Below are positions 41,001 to 49,161 of a stretch of 64,000 nucleotides of DNA, in pieces. The notes beneath the pieces were generated by a model that worked only from the letters and a program-made list of their open reading frames with translations, did no database searches and was not told the origin of the DNA. This DNA is from Candidatus Poseidoniaceae archaeon (GTDB taxonomy: Archaea; Thermoplasmatota; Poseidoniia; Poseidoniales; Poseidoniaceae), in the NCBI GenBank assembly GCA_949373095.1, contig CASIBY010000018.1, positions 62,001 to 126,000 on the forward strand. The letters are read 5' to 3'. The position numbers and the translations under genes are program-made. Position 1 is the first letter of the stretch. Each line of letters starts with the position of its first letter.

Positions 41001-41749
41001 CAAGAAGGAAGTGTTTTCTGGATACAAGGATACTCATCAACGAGGAAAGCTCCATGGTACCCAAGGCGAAATGACCCCGGGTTCAGTAACTGATGAATAG
41101 GGGTGAAGCGAGAAAGGGAGCATAGAATCGCCCGCTCTATTTCTGTAAAGTCTGGAGCATGGTCGAGGACAATAATTCCGTCAACATGAGAAAAATGAAA
41201 CGGAGTCGTCTTGGCGGATTCAAGCGCTTGGAGAACATGTTTTGGAAGTAGTACTGGGAGTGTTCCTCCACGTTCCTTTTCAAATGCAAGCAGGATGTTT
41301 TCATAAGTTTCAAGGCCAGGATTGTTCTCCCAATTGAACGGGTCAAGAAGCGAACTCAAATGAGCATGAAGGCTTTCCAGCCGTTGTGTCTTCTTCATAC
41401 CCCAAGGACCATGTTCGCCACTGTGAAGGAGTGGAAATTTGTACTTCTCACCTGCATCTGTACACATTCTATGAATCCCAATGAAAGATGTGGCTTCGTC
41501 ATCTAGAAGAACGGGGAGACGAAAATCAACGTGCAGTAACCTGAGAAGCTGATTCATAGTAACATGTTCTTGGGGTTGAGCAGCCATGCCTTGTTGACCA
41601 AGTCCTTCGAGAGTAGCCCTACGATGATGCTCTGTTGGATGTATGATCATGATATTAGACTCAAGAGACTTAGATGAGCCCGAAAACAACCAATCAGGAG
41701 CGCCTTGCCCCGGGGGGATAAACTCTGATGTGATGGCATAATCTCCCAT
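38015..41749 (-). CDS. AddB-like protein with PD-(D/E)XK nuclease domain
   Basis: Upstream of and coupled to the AddA-like gene (TAATG overlap); CPRSAWMNQFL, LVIVRDLKTVRGP, CNYCVLRQSC. Confidence 0.78.
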   Translation of the reverse strand: MGDYAITSEFIPPGQGAPDWLFSGSSKSLESNIMIIHPTEHHRRATLEGLGQQGMAAQPQEHVTMNQLLRLLHVDFRLPVLLDDEATSFIGIHRMCTDAGEKYKFPLLHSGEHGPWGMKKTQRLESLHAHLSSLLDPFNWENNPGLETYENILLAFEKERGGTLPVLLPKHVLQALESAKTTPFHFSHVDGIIVLDHAPDFTEIERAILCSLSRFTPIHQLLNPGSFRLGYHGAFLVDEYPCIQKTLPSWVPFHEVWSETSDSWRSRIGVSKNTQFTRVTVDERDHIVNSTIELIKHFRSSSQGRILVIDGSARDRQHLWTQSLGSLGIQWNSSTELLEDQPLFHALLQASRLSQGMSAWGMNALHSVMDSTSLPLKEDMFPELVHPTQEEWRPRPHREALQSIAQQFHVLGGPGAISRWVGALSRAKPSATERNPEQRSQDLEETQWWLSCMLHAWKPLLMGEDVHMLRYDVEGCSTGEFLPLPVSPKNGPAWMTQFVKWLDFGALEQRQAPYNRSLGAFHAILESIQKVQSSMAQTERHIPVDGSDFIDLLTYIGQVTSLSQTKMKTSGIEVLTPKEALGLEADLIIFAGLDVDAWPMKTSVIPWLDAKAQLELGMFQTDLLIRQGRHHLRHLLNAAPCIVMFDSSPEDGGGPSAPYAEWLSDVRRSGDWNGMRAPPGFLPEDTYQGSSGSRNWEWKPREIGQGSWLTPVSSWATEEAGRTRLIRNGYLPRDARQQLGMDLKESIQPREQLIHRPTLTHAFEGAIQHDRKQRHPSLRGLTEGATLSWDLRFHLLGVDALRLRPEHASAKAPGVSAAQWPHLGHKETKVVSLSVDPRPLPAYAPTGLSLNNRFGSIDASLVRKVWSPSRLEKWLHCPRSAWMNQFLNAKNEDEGVSEDVDLRIRGILAHEVEGALLSGHGVHVSGPDLERIEPLHLGPMGDVDAGWNVILEHLNEHAQWMGRYNAVSVHRTRDLIDATPAEWNDYQETGEQIPPGGRLFRMYQSDLTLEHSAPVACEWKTLSEGTSINLETTGEDDEAASFEMFGYADRVDVVVLDKAQRETLTGLGILDESSEHTTPAPLDGSPYAAKRLVIVRDLKTVRGPQVKQRGLRHLRCLFEELQLALYARAWEVAHPGDRVIGVGATEIGEFTAHYVELDTDMASVKDELRLGEPTEYLPLHFPSLNGEGIQRSPFRTWMYERLKAAQRGVQAAHDGQVNPTPGTHCNYCVLRQSCSVSSFTGGSF

Positions 41750-41919
41750 GACCGATTCCCCCGCAGAGAAGGTGTTGGTGACCCTTATTGAAGGTGGCGA
41801 GATGAAACACTACCGGTTTGTCCACTGTAACGCAATCTTGAAGCATTCATGTTTTATGTTAGTGGAAGGTTTGATCGGGCGGCGGAATAGGAATATAAGC
41901 AATTACGACTTCCAATTTT

Positions 41920-41939
41920 GTTAAAAAAAGGTTTTTAAC
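41920..41939. promoter_or_regulatory. Perfect 8-bp inverted repeat GTTAAAAA-AAGG-TTTTTAAC upstream of TFB promoter
   Basis: Read directly from sequence; 31 bp upstream of the TATA-like element. Confidence 0.6.
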
Positions 41940-41961
41940 CTGTCGCGGCAACTCCCCATCT

Positions 41962-41980
41962 AACCAAAGGTTTTATATAC
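41962..41980 (+). promoter_or_regulatory. Archaeal BRE/TATA-like promoter element for TFB
   Basis: aaccaaaggttttatatac, ~110 bp upstream of the TFB start codon. Confidence 0.6.
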
Positions 41981-42007
41981 GGCTCGTCACAATAAGAATA
42001 TGTCATA

Positions 42008-42094
42008 ATGTTGAGCGGACGATTAAGCGGGCGGAAAAATCCCGTTCTTTATAACCCCTTAACGGCATGTATTAGAGGAAGTGAGCAAAAATGA
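42008..42094 (+). CDS. Candidate 28-codon leader ORF MLSGRLSGRKNPVLYNPLTACIRGSEQK overlapping TFB start
   Basis: ATG 42008; stop TGA 42092-42094 overlaps TFB ATG 42091-42093 as ATGA; no expression evidence. Confidence 0.35.
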   Translation: MLSGRLSGRKNPVLYNPLTACIRGSEQK

Positions 42095-43242
42095 GCAAAA
42101 ATATGGAATGTGAAGAGTGCTGTGGAACAAAATTTACGATTGACCAAGCTCGTGCTGAGCGAGTGTGTGATGGTTGTGGCCTGGTTGACCCACACTACAC
42201 TACCGATGCTGACACCAACAGTTCAATTGGACTGGGGGACACCCGTCAGACTGAATCCTTGGATGTCTTTGCAAACAATCCTAATGCTGCCCAAGGCGGT
42301 CGCATGAACCCCTTTGGAGACCGTACCGATTACTCTGGAAGCCGCCTTACTTCGTCTCAACGCCGTATATTTATCCGTTTGAGCCGTGCTGACCGCTCTA
42401 GTCAACGTGAAAAGGACCCAATGTGCCGTGAAGTAAAGCAAACTTTGGCTCGTATGTTCGGTGATAATGTCGCTCGAGCTACCACTCACTTGGCTAATGC
42501 CGCATGCCGAAAATTGACCCCTGACCAGGAAGCTGTGCGTAAGACTCTCACTTCTGGAGAGATTTCAGCTTTGAGTTGTCCAAAAACCTCCATCACTCGG
42601 AAGGAGAAGGGAGTTCGTGGTGAAAGTCATCAAGATAATCTCCAAATCATCGCGCTGGCTATCGCTTCACTCTCCCACGAATGGCTCAACACTCCTGCTT
42701 TCAACCACCAGATTGTCATGGCTGAATATGATATCTCTGAGGCCCAATTCAAAAATGCAAAGTCTACAATTAGCAAATCCTACAAGGCCCGATGTCGCCA
42801 AGGATGGGCCGCTGCGCCACGTGTTATGGCTCGAGGCGCTCTTCGTGCTGACCAACTTGATATTGTTGCAGAGAACCTCGACCGAGCCCTCTCCCAGCAA
42901 CTCTCACCAAGCGACCTTGATGCGGTGACTGGGTACTTCTGGAATACCATGACAGAATTGAACGAACCTACCGTCGAAGGACCTTTGGCCAATGTAGCCA
43001 TTGGCTATGTGGCTGGTTGTGTCATGTATGCTGCCCTTGACCTGGCAGGACTGGGTCATGGGAATCTTGGACGAGTGGCAGAGGCTGTGGAACTCTCTCC
43101 TGCTGGCTTGACCAACCGACTCAAGAACATTCAGTCTCAGATGAGTGCTGGTCAGTTGCCTGAAGCTCGTAGCATGTTCACACTTGATGAAGCCGATGAA
43201 GATTCGGGCTCCCCTCCTACTAAAGAAGGCGCTGAGGAATGA
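42091..43242 (+). CDS. tfb: Transcription initiation factor IIB (TFB), divergent
   Basis: CEECCGTKFTIDQARAERVCDGCGLV zinc ribbon; C-terminal cyclin-like repeats. Confidence 0.85.
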   Translation: MSKNMECEECCGTKFTIDQARAERVCDGCGLVDPHYTTDADTNSSIGLGDTRQTESLDVFANNPNAAQGGRMNPFGDRTDYSGSRLTSSQRRIFIRLSRADRSSQREKDPMCREVKQTLARMFGDNVARATTHLANAACRKLTPDQEAVRKTLTSGEISALSCPKTSITRKEKGVRGESHQDNLQIIALAIASLSHEWLNTPAFNHQIVMAEYDISEAQFKNAKSTISKSYKARCRQGWAAAPRVMARGALRADQLDIVAENLDRALSQQLSPSDLDAVTGYFWNTMTELNEPTVEGPLANVAIGYVAGCVMYAALDLAGLGHGNLGRVAEAVELSPAGLTNRLKNIQSQMSAGQLPEARSMFTLDEADEDSGSPPTKEGAEE

Positions 43243-43288
43243 ACCATCTAGAAGTCGGTTTCATATCTTCTTCCTCGCTGGCCGTTGT

Positions 43289-44206
43289 ATGCGCCGCGCT
43301 TTGGTTGTGTTTGCCTCGTTCATGTTTTTCGCATTGTCAGCCCCCGTTGCCCCAGCATTACCTGCTGAAAGTCTCGACAGGGGTATGATGTTCGGTGGCC
43401 AATGGTCTGATGCTAACAACACCACTACAGATCTTTCCAACCTTACCGACCTTCCCGCTGTCGTGGAAGTTTATACTGCAACTTGGTGCGAGAACTGCGT
43501 TGACGTTGAGCATGCATTGGATGAGGTACAAGATGCTGGTTTGATAGAACAATATCACATTCATCGTGCAATTGGAGAAACTCAAGACCCGTTTGGAAGT
43601 GAAGCCATTGATGCCCGTTGGAACTCTAAATACGGCCAAAACGCCCCTCCTGCCGTGGTATTCAACGGTTCCATGAAGAAATTAGGCAGTGTTGCCGATG
43701 AGGCAACGTTGGTTGATGAATTCACTGGCCTAGCGAACACAGACCTCGCGCTGGGTGGTGGTACGACAAGTTTTGGCTGGACGCCAACCACCGCCAGTTC
43801 TGGAACAGTTACATGGAACCTCAACATTGATGATAGTCATCTTGAAGATTCAACCCTCAATGTTACTGCTTGGATTGTAGAAGCTGCGGCTGAATTCGAA
43901 GAAGGTTCAAACGGACTTGGCACCTACCCCCATATTGTTCTTGACATCATTTCTTTGGGAGACGGTCTGCAAGGGAGCGTTGCGATACAGCTCCCAGACG
44001 CCAACGATGGAAATGACCTCCAAGTGCACCTCATCTACGAAATCGTACCCTTGGTTGAAGAGCCAACGGATGATGTGAAAGTTGAAGACTCGGACGATTC
44101 GGAATCCGTACCGTTTCTAACCGCATTGACCACAGTCACTGTCCTCTTAGGAGCCGCTTGGGCACACGGCGGCAACGTTAACCAAAAAGGTCGCCAAGAC
44201 CAGTGA
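43289..44206 (+). CDS. Secreted/membrane thioredoxin-like protein
   Basis: Signal peptide-like N-terminus; VVEVYTATWCENCVDVEHAL CxxC motif; C-terminal hydrophobic segment. Confidence 0.75.
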   Translation: MRRALVVFASFMFFALSAPVAPALPAESLDRGMMFGGQWSDANNTTTDLSNLTDLPAVVEVYTATWCENCVDVEHALDEVQDAGLIEQYHIHRAIGETQDPFGSEAIDARWNSKYGQNAPPAVVFNGSMKKLGSVADEATLVDEFTGLANTDLALGGGTTSFGWTPTTASSGTVTWNLNIDDSHLEDSTLNVTAWIVEAAAEFEEGSNGLGTYPHIVLDIISLGDGLQGSVAIQLPDANDGNDLQVHLIYEIVPLVEEPTDDVKVEDSDDSESVPFLTALTTVTVLLGAAWAHGGNVNQKGRQDQ

Positions 44207-46568
44207 GTTCAGTGAATTCTTTTTGTTTTCGGGGCTCATCGGTCAAGTCTTCATGCAACTGCCAGGGATAACGCTCAACGGTATCAGGGGCACGCTCCAC
44301 ATTGGCATAATTCCACCATCGAGGAGGGGCTCCCCGGACGCCTTGTCGGCGTTGACTTTCTCCAAGGAGGTCAGTAAGACGGAGGCGAGCATTCGGGCGT
44401 GGATGATCCCGACGAATGTAGTGGGTATGGTTTGGCCCCTCGATATCTTTGACATAGCCAAGAATTGATGCAATTTGTCGCACGAAACGGCGCTCTACCG
44501 TATTGCGCAGTGTCACCTTAAGGTCCACGTTTCCGAATTCAAGAGCAGCACCGTATTTGGCAGGGATTAGGAAATCTGAGCCCAGAGGTTGAGATGTCAA
44601 AACGCTCCAAATTCGGGAATATACTTCACACCAACGCCGTTCACCGTCGCGTATATCTCCAATATCGTGGACATCGTCTCTTCTCCTCGGCATAACCGCA
44701 TGACGCCGATGATGAATCTGTCTTCGGAAGTCACCGTATCTGAAGGCTCGCTCTTCTGCGGATGAGCGATGTACCGCATGAGCTCGGTAAGGTTTGACGC
44801 CTCCTGCCCATCGCTGAATCACGTTATGAATTGGAAACGTTCCGGACTCCTCAAAATGTTCTTGGAAAATCTCGTTCCATTCGGTGTTCCGGCGTTCACT
44901 GATTCGTTCACCGTGACGGAATTGACGTTGCAGAAGGCCGCGAAAGCCTCGGTTCCCTCGCTCCGGTTCAGGCTCATAACGGCCTCGAAGTCTCGTACCA
45001 TGGATCAGCGACATAATTGTGATGGTGGTAGGTCAATTCTTTGAGGGCCTCTTGGTCAAGAACAGCAATCCATTCCCTTGGAACTGGCCGTAGAAAACCA
45101 AACGGAGGACGGTTGCGTATCAAATCATTCAAGCTGTCAATGTTGAGGGTCGCAGTGCCGTGTCGTTGTACATTGAGAGCACTACAGACCCCATGGTATC
45201 TCCGAGAGGGACCGTGGAATGGTACTGGCCGTTGTGAATGCAAATCGCATGCTTTGTGCTCCCGGCCAAGTCCGCTGAGGTGGGAGATCAGATACGGCGC
45301 GCCGTGTTGCCCCCTTCGTCACATTGATCTCGTAGCAGTGACCCTAATTTCCCAACCACAAGAACGCTGTTGCGTTCTTGACATACACTCGGTCGGTGAG
45401 CCCGTTCAGGATTCCATGACAAAATTCCAGAGAGCGGACCATCTGAGTCGGTCGGGGCATCCGTTTTGAGGTAAGCCTGGGACCAATTGTGCTGCAGAGC
45501 CCAGAAGGATCTTTCCAGCATCGGAATTCAACGGCGATAAGCGCAAGCGAGACGAGAATCGCCAGGTGTACCGGTTGACGGGGAATTTGAACGAGGCGGG
45601 TCCGGCCAACTTGACTGCGGACGCGAAGCGAAATGTGCTTTTCTGAAACTCGCAGAGGCCAATCCAGAGGTGTTCGCTGGAATCTTGAACTCTTTCGGGT
45701 CCCTCCAGTGCCTCATCCATGGCGTATCGTAACAGTCAAACAAACCCCGAGGGTGGTGTGAGAACGCTTTGCGGAGGTCATCCATGTGGGTGCGGCCTCC
45801 GTTTCGGATCAGTTCGCTACGAACATCGAAAGGCCCACGAGATGAACCCGGCTTTTCCGGACAGTCCTGGTTTGCTTTGAGCCGGTCAATCTTGACCCTG
45901 GTGGAGAGCCAAGCAAGCATTGAGGCCATCGGGCGAGAGTTAGAATCACCATTCGCAAAACCCGTAGTGCAATCGCACGGATATCCCGCCCGTCCTGTAT
46001 GCCTGTTTGCGGACGGCGTACTGCAAGAGAGGCCTACGATGAGTTTCGCGAGATCCCATCCGCTCCGGAGTTCTCTATCGGTCATGATGGGGAAAAGGGA
46101 GCGAGAGACTGATGACGGATGGAAGTTCGACATCGTCAAGGTATTGGCGGTCATCCAGTATTCTAAAATAGGAACCATCGTGAAATTCAATTCCCTCCGC
46201 CAACCATCGGTTTTGGGACACTTGATAGCGCATTCCCCTGAACAAAAGCATTTCCAAGTTCCTTAAACTCAGCCTCACTGCAGGGAAGGTCGGCAATTGG
46301 TTCCATTGCTTCATGTTCTAGTTTAGCCCAATTCGCGTGCTCACCATCCCCCAGCGAATCGAGCCAGTCGTTTCCAGCGACCTGAGGCGTGAACGGATGG
46401 CCCTCCGAACAACGCAATAGCACGTTCATGATCGGTTGGAGTAAGAGGGACCGACCATCCCTCTCGTGGATTAAAATCAATCATTGATTGACACCAATCA
46501 CAAACGATTTCTGCCTCATTAGAGACCAAATTATACTTGCAGTCAATGTAAGAAGAGTGCGAACTCAT
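44178..46568 (-). pseudogene. Probable decayed/frameshifted gene(s) on minus strand, unknown family
   Basis: Successive protein-like segments in changing minus frames: MSSHSSYIDCKYNLVSNEAEIVCDWCQSMIDF (46341-46568), CSEGHPFTPQVAGNDWL (46187-46480), RYQVSQNRWLAEGIEFHDGSYFRILDDRQYL (46075-46314), 45528-46190, 45406-45720, 44974-45243, 44178-45014. Confidence 0.5.
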
Positions 46569-46606
46569 ACCGCATAAAAACGGCGACCTGTTATGAAGTC
46601 AACAAC

Positions 46607-47650
46607 TCAGAAAATACGTTTACAAAGGTCGATAAAACGATCAACGTCTTCATCCGTGATATGCAAGTGAACAACAATACGGATGTGGGTTGGAGAAATA
46701 TCGAAAACGTCAACGCCGTTATGTTGTAATTCAAGTGCGACTTCATCGGCTGGGCGTGCGCACTGAGCATAGACCATGTTCGTCTGTACCGTTGTCATAT
46801 CAACTGAAAAGGAACCCATTGAATCAAGTGCTTGTGCAATGGTTTTCGCACGTTGATGGTCTTCTTCCAGCCGGAGTACATGATGGTCAAGAGCGTACAT
46901 ACCAGCAGCCGCGAGTATACCGGCTTGCCGCCACCCTCCACCAAACAGTTTGCGCCAGCGATGTGCTCGTGCAATGAAGGAAGATGTACCTACTAAGACT
47001 GAACCTACCGGAGCCCCAAGGCCTTTGGAAAGACAAATTGATATTGAGTCATAATGCTTGCACATGGTCGCTACATCAACGCCTGTTGCGATCGCTGCGT
47101 TGAAGATACGTGCGCCGTCGATATGTGTTTTACAATCGTTGGCTTTAGCAACCTCAGCAATTTGGTCAAAGACCTCTTGGTCGTAACATGAGCCCCCGCC
47201 AAGGTTTGTCGTGTTCTCAATGCAAACCAAACTGCCGTTAGGATAGTGGCTGCCTGAACCTTCTGCTTTTCGTATGGCCTTCTGAACTTGCTCTGGAGTC
47301 ATCAAACTTTTTTCTCCGTCAACCAGAGCGATAGAGGCTCCACAGAGTGCTGCATATCCGCCGCCTTCATACCGGTAGATGTGGGCAGTTTTGTCGCAAA
47401 CAATTTCATCCCCTGGGACGGTGTGTGTCCTCAATGCAATAGCGTTTGACATGGTCCCTGAAGGCACGAAAAGTGCGGCATCCTTCCCAAACATCTCCGC
47501 AACACGGTCCTGAAGGGCAATGACCGTTGGGTCGTCACCTAACACATCGTCACCAACAGGAGCCGTCATCATTGCTTCTCGCATGGCTTGGGTTGGTTGA
47601 GTGACGGTGTCTGAACGAAAATCAATGCGGTCTGAAGCATACTCGCGCAT
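46607..47650 (-). CDS. Low-specificity/L-allo-threonine aldolase
   Basis: DFRSDTVTQPTQAMREAMMTAPVGDDVLGDDPTVIALQ; ICLSKGLGAPVGSVLVG. Confidence 0.95.
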   Translation of the reverse strand: MREYASDRIDFRSDTVTQPTQAMREAMMTAPVGDDVLGDDPTVIALQDRVAEMFGKDAALFVPSGTMSNAIALRTHTVPGDEIVCDKTAHIYRYEGGGYAALCGASIALVDGEKSLMTPEQVQKAIRKAEGSGSHYPNGSLVCIENTTNLGGGSCYDQEVFDQIAEVAKANDCKTHIDGARIFNAAIATGVDVATMCKHYDSISICLSKGLGAPVGSVLVGTSSFIARAHRWRKLFGGGWRQAGILAAAGMYALDHHVLRLEEDHQRAKTIAQALDSMGSFSVDMTTVQTNMVYAQCARPADEVALELQHNGVDVFDISPTHIRIVVHLHITDEDVDRFIDLCKRIF

Positions 47651-47691
47651 GAATCACGCTCCACGCTCTCCTTCATCAATGCCTTGTAGTG

Positions 47692-48108
47692 TCACAAGAG
47701 CTTGAGATGGCCAGTAATATTGTCGAGGTGTTCCTCGTCAAAAGGGCCCAGAGCAAGAACGGTTTGGGAGCCATTAGGAATCTGAGTATGGCCGGCATCT
47801 CGTACGATATGGCAGGGGATATGGTCTCGGTTTGCAGCATCCATAAGTTCGGACAAAACTACCTCGTCCTTACCTTTCAAACAAATTTTCTTCTGCCCAC
47901 TAGCCAGCCAAGCATCCAGATGTCCAGGGTGTGTTGCCCCTGCGCGGAGAAATGATTCTACTGCAGCGTGTCCAACCTGAGCAGCGACCTTTCCTTTGCC
48001 CATTTTCAGCGATTGGTTCACGACACAAACGAGTTTCATGTTCCCCTGGACAGCCTGCCCGTTCGTCTTTGGAGCAGTCATTCGGTGAATGAACGAACGT
48101 AATCCCAT
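47692..48108 (-). CDS. pth2: Peptidyl-tRNA hydrolase Pth2 (copy 1)
   Basis: MKLVCVVNQSLKMGKGKVAAQVGHAAVESF ... DAGHTQIPNGSQTVLALGP ... NITGHLKLL. Confidence 0.88.
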   Translation of the reverse strand: MGLRSFIHRMTAPKTNGQAVQGNMKLVCVVNQSLKMGKGKVAAQVGHAAVESFLRAGATHPGHLDAWLASGQKKICLKGKDEVVLSELMDAANRDHIPCHIVRDAGHTQIPNGSQTVLALGPFDEEHLDNITGHLKLL

Positions 48109-48118
48109 ATGTTCACCA

Positions 48119-48487
48119 TCAAAGGGTAGACAGGTCGCCTGTAATCAAGTCCAATGACCTGCGCGGTGCTGGCCCAATTCCAAGAACTGTAACCGTCCCG
48201 GCAGGAACTTCGGTATGCCCAGCATCTTGGACCAAGTAGTAGGATAAATTTGCTTGCTGTGCTTCATTCGCTAAGCGATGTAAGGTAGGTAGGTCGTCAG
48301 CAACCAAACAAATCTTTCGAGCCCCAGCCCTTCGCCAGCGTTCCATGAGGCGGGCGTGTTGACGGCGTGCTAGAAAGGCACATTGAACTGCTGCATGGGC
48401 ACATTGAACTGCTGTTTTACCAGCGGAAAGAGAGAGGTCACCCCGAACGATCAACGCCATGGATGGGGCATCATCCCTCGACGACAT
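48119..48487 (-). CDS. Pth2-like protein (copy 2, diverged)
   Basis: MALIVRGDLSLSAGKTAVQCAHAAVQCAFL ... DAGHTEVPAGTVTVLGIGPAP ... LITGDLSTL. Confidence 0.82.
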   Translation of the reverse strand: MSSRDDAPSMALIVRGDLSLSAGKTAVQCAHAAVQCAFLARRQHARLMERWRRAGARKICLVADDLPTLHRLANEAQQANLSYYLVQDAGHTEVPAGTVTVLGIGPAPRRSLDLITGDLSTL

Positions 48488-49130
48488 AGTCTTCGACCAC
48501 CGATTGTTCCAATTCTTCTAACGAGTCAATGGATTCCAACGCTCGGAAGACGAAATGTCCGAACCAGACTGCAAAGGTGAGATTGCCGAGGGCGTGCAAG
48601 ACATCAAATGGAATCCCATGTGCGAGGTAAACGGCAAAATCAGAAAGGGTCGTTGCGGATGTGACAATGGAAAGTGATGCAATGAAGTCAAACATGAATG
48701 CTGAGCATATTGCTGCTACATAGAGTTGTCCTGAACGGAATTTATCTGCAGTTCCGAGGTTCAACTGCGAACCAAGAATCGCCACTGCACTCCATCCAGC
48801 GGCTTGAAACAAGGTCCACCAGCCATCTCCAATCAACAGGTTCGAGAGCAACGTGACAAGGACGGCGAAGGCAACTCCGCGACGGGCGCCTAATTGTGCA
48901 CCTACGAGAAGAGCAGCCACTGTTACCGGCTGTACATTCGGAAGAGGTTGAAGAAGAACTCGCAGCGCAGTCACAGCAGCAACGAAGGTTACGAGAAGGT
49001 AGACATCATGTCGAGATGTTCGTGGTGCTGTTACAAGAAGAGCGAAGGCGAGCCCCACCAATAGCACGTCAATGACCATGTCCGCAAACGGAGTCAATTC
49101 GGGTCCGTGGACGCCAAAGGCTTGGAACAT
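48471..49130 (-). CDS. ECF-transporter S-component-like membrane protein
   Basis: ~6 TM helices, VQPVTVAALLVGAQLGARRGVAFAVLVTLLSNLLIGDGWWTLFQAAGWSAVA S-component-like pattern. Confidence 0.62.
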   Translation of the reverse strand: MFQAFGVHGPELTPFADMVIDVLLVGLAFALLVTAPRTSRHDVYLLVTFVAAVTALRVLLQPLPNVQPVTVAALLVGAQLGARRGVAFAVLVTLLSNLLIGDGWWTLFQAAGWSAVAILGSQLNLGTADKFRSGQLYVAAICSAFMFDFIASLSIVTSATTLSDFAVYLAHGIPFDVLHALGNLTFAVWFGHFVFRALESIDSLEELEQSVVEDYVVEG

Positions 49131-49161
49131 ATTCTATCCCAAAGGGCGTTCCTCCTTGAGC

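Noticed and set aside
45041-45469. 142 aa plus-strand ORF in the decayed locus
   Set aside because: Arginine/cysteine-rich translation without motifs; opposite minus-strand protein-like segments, so probably spurious.
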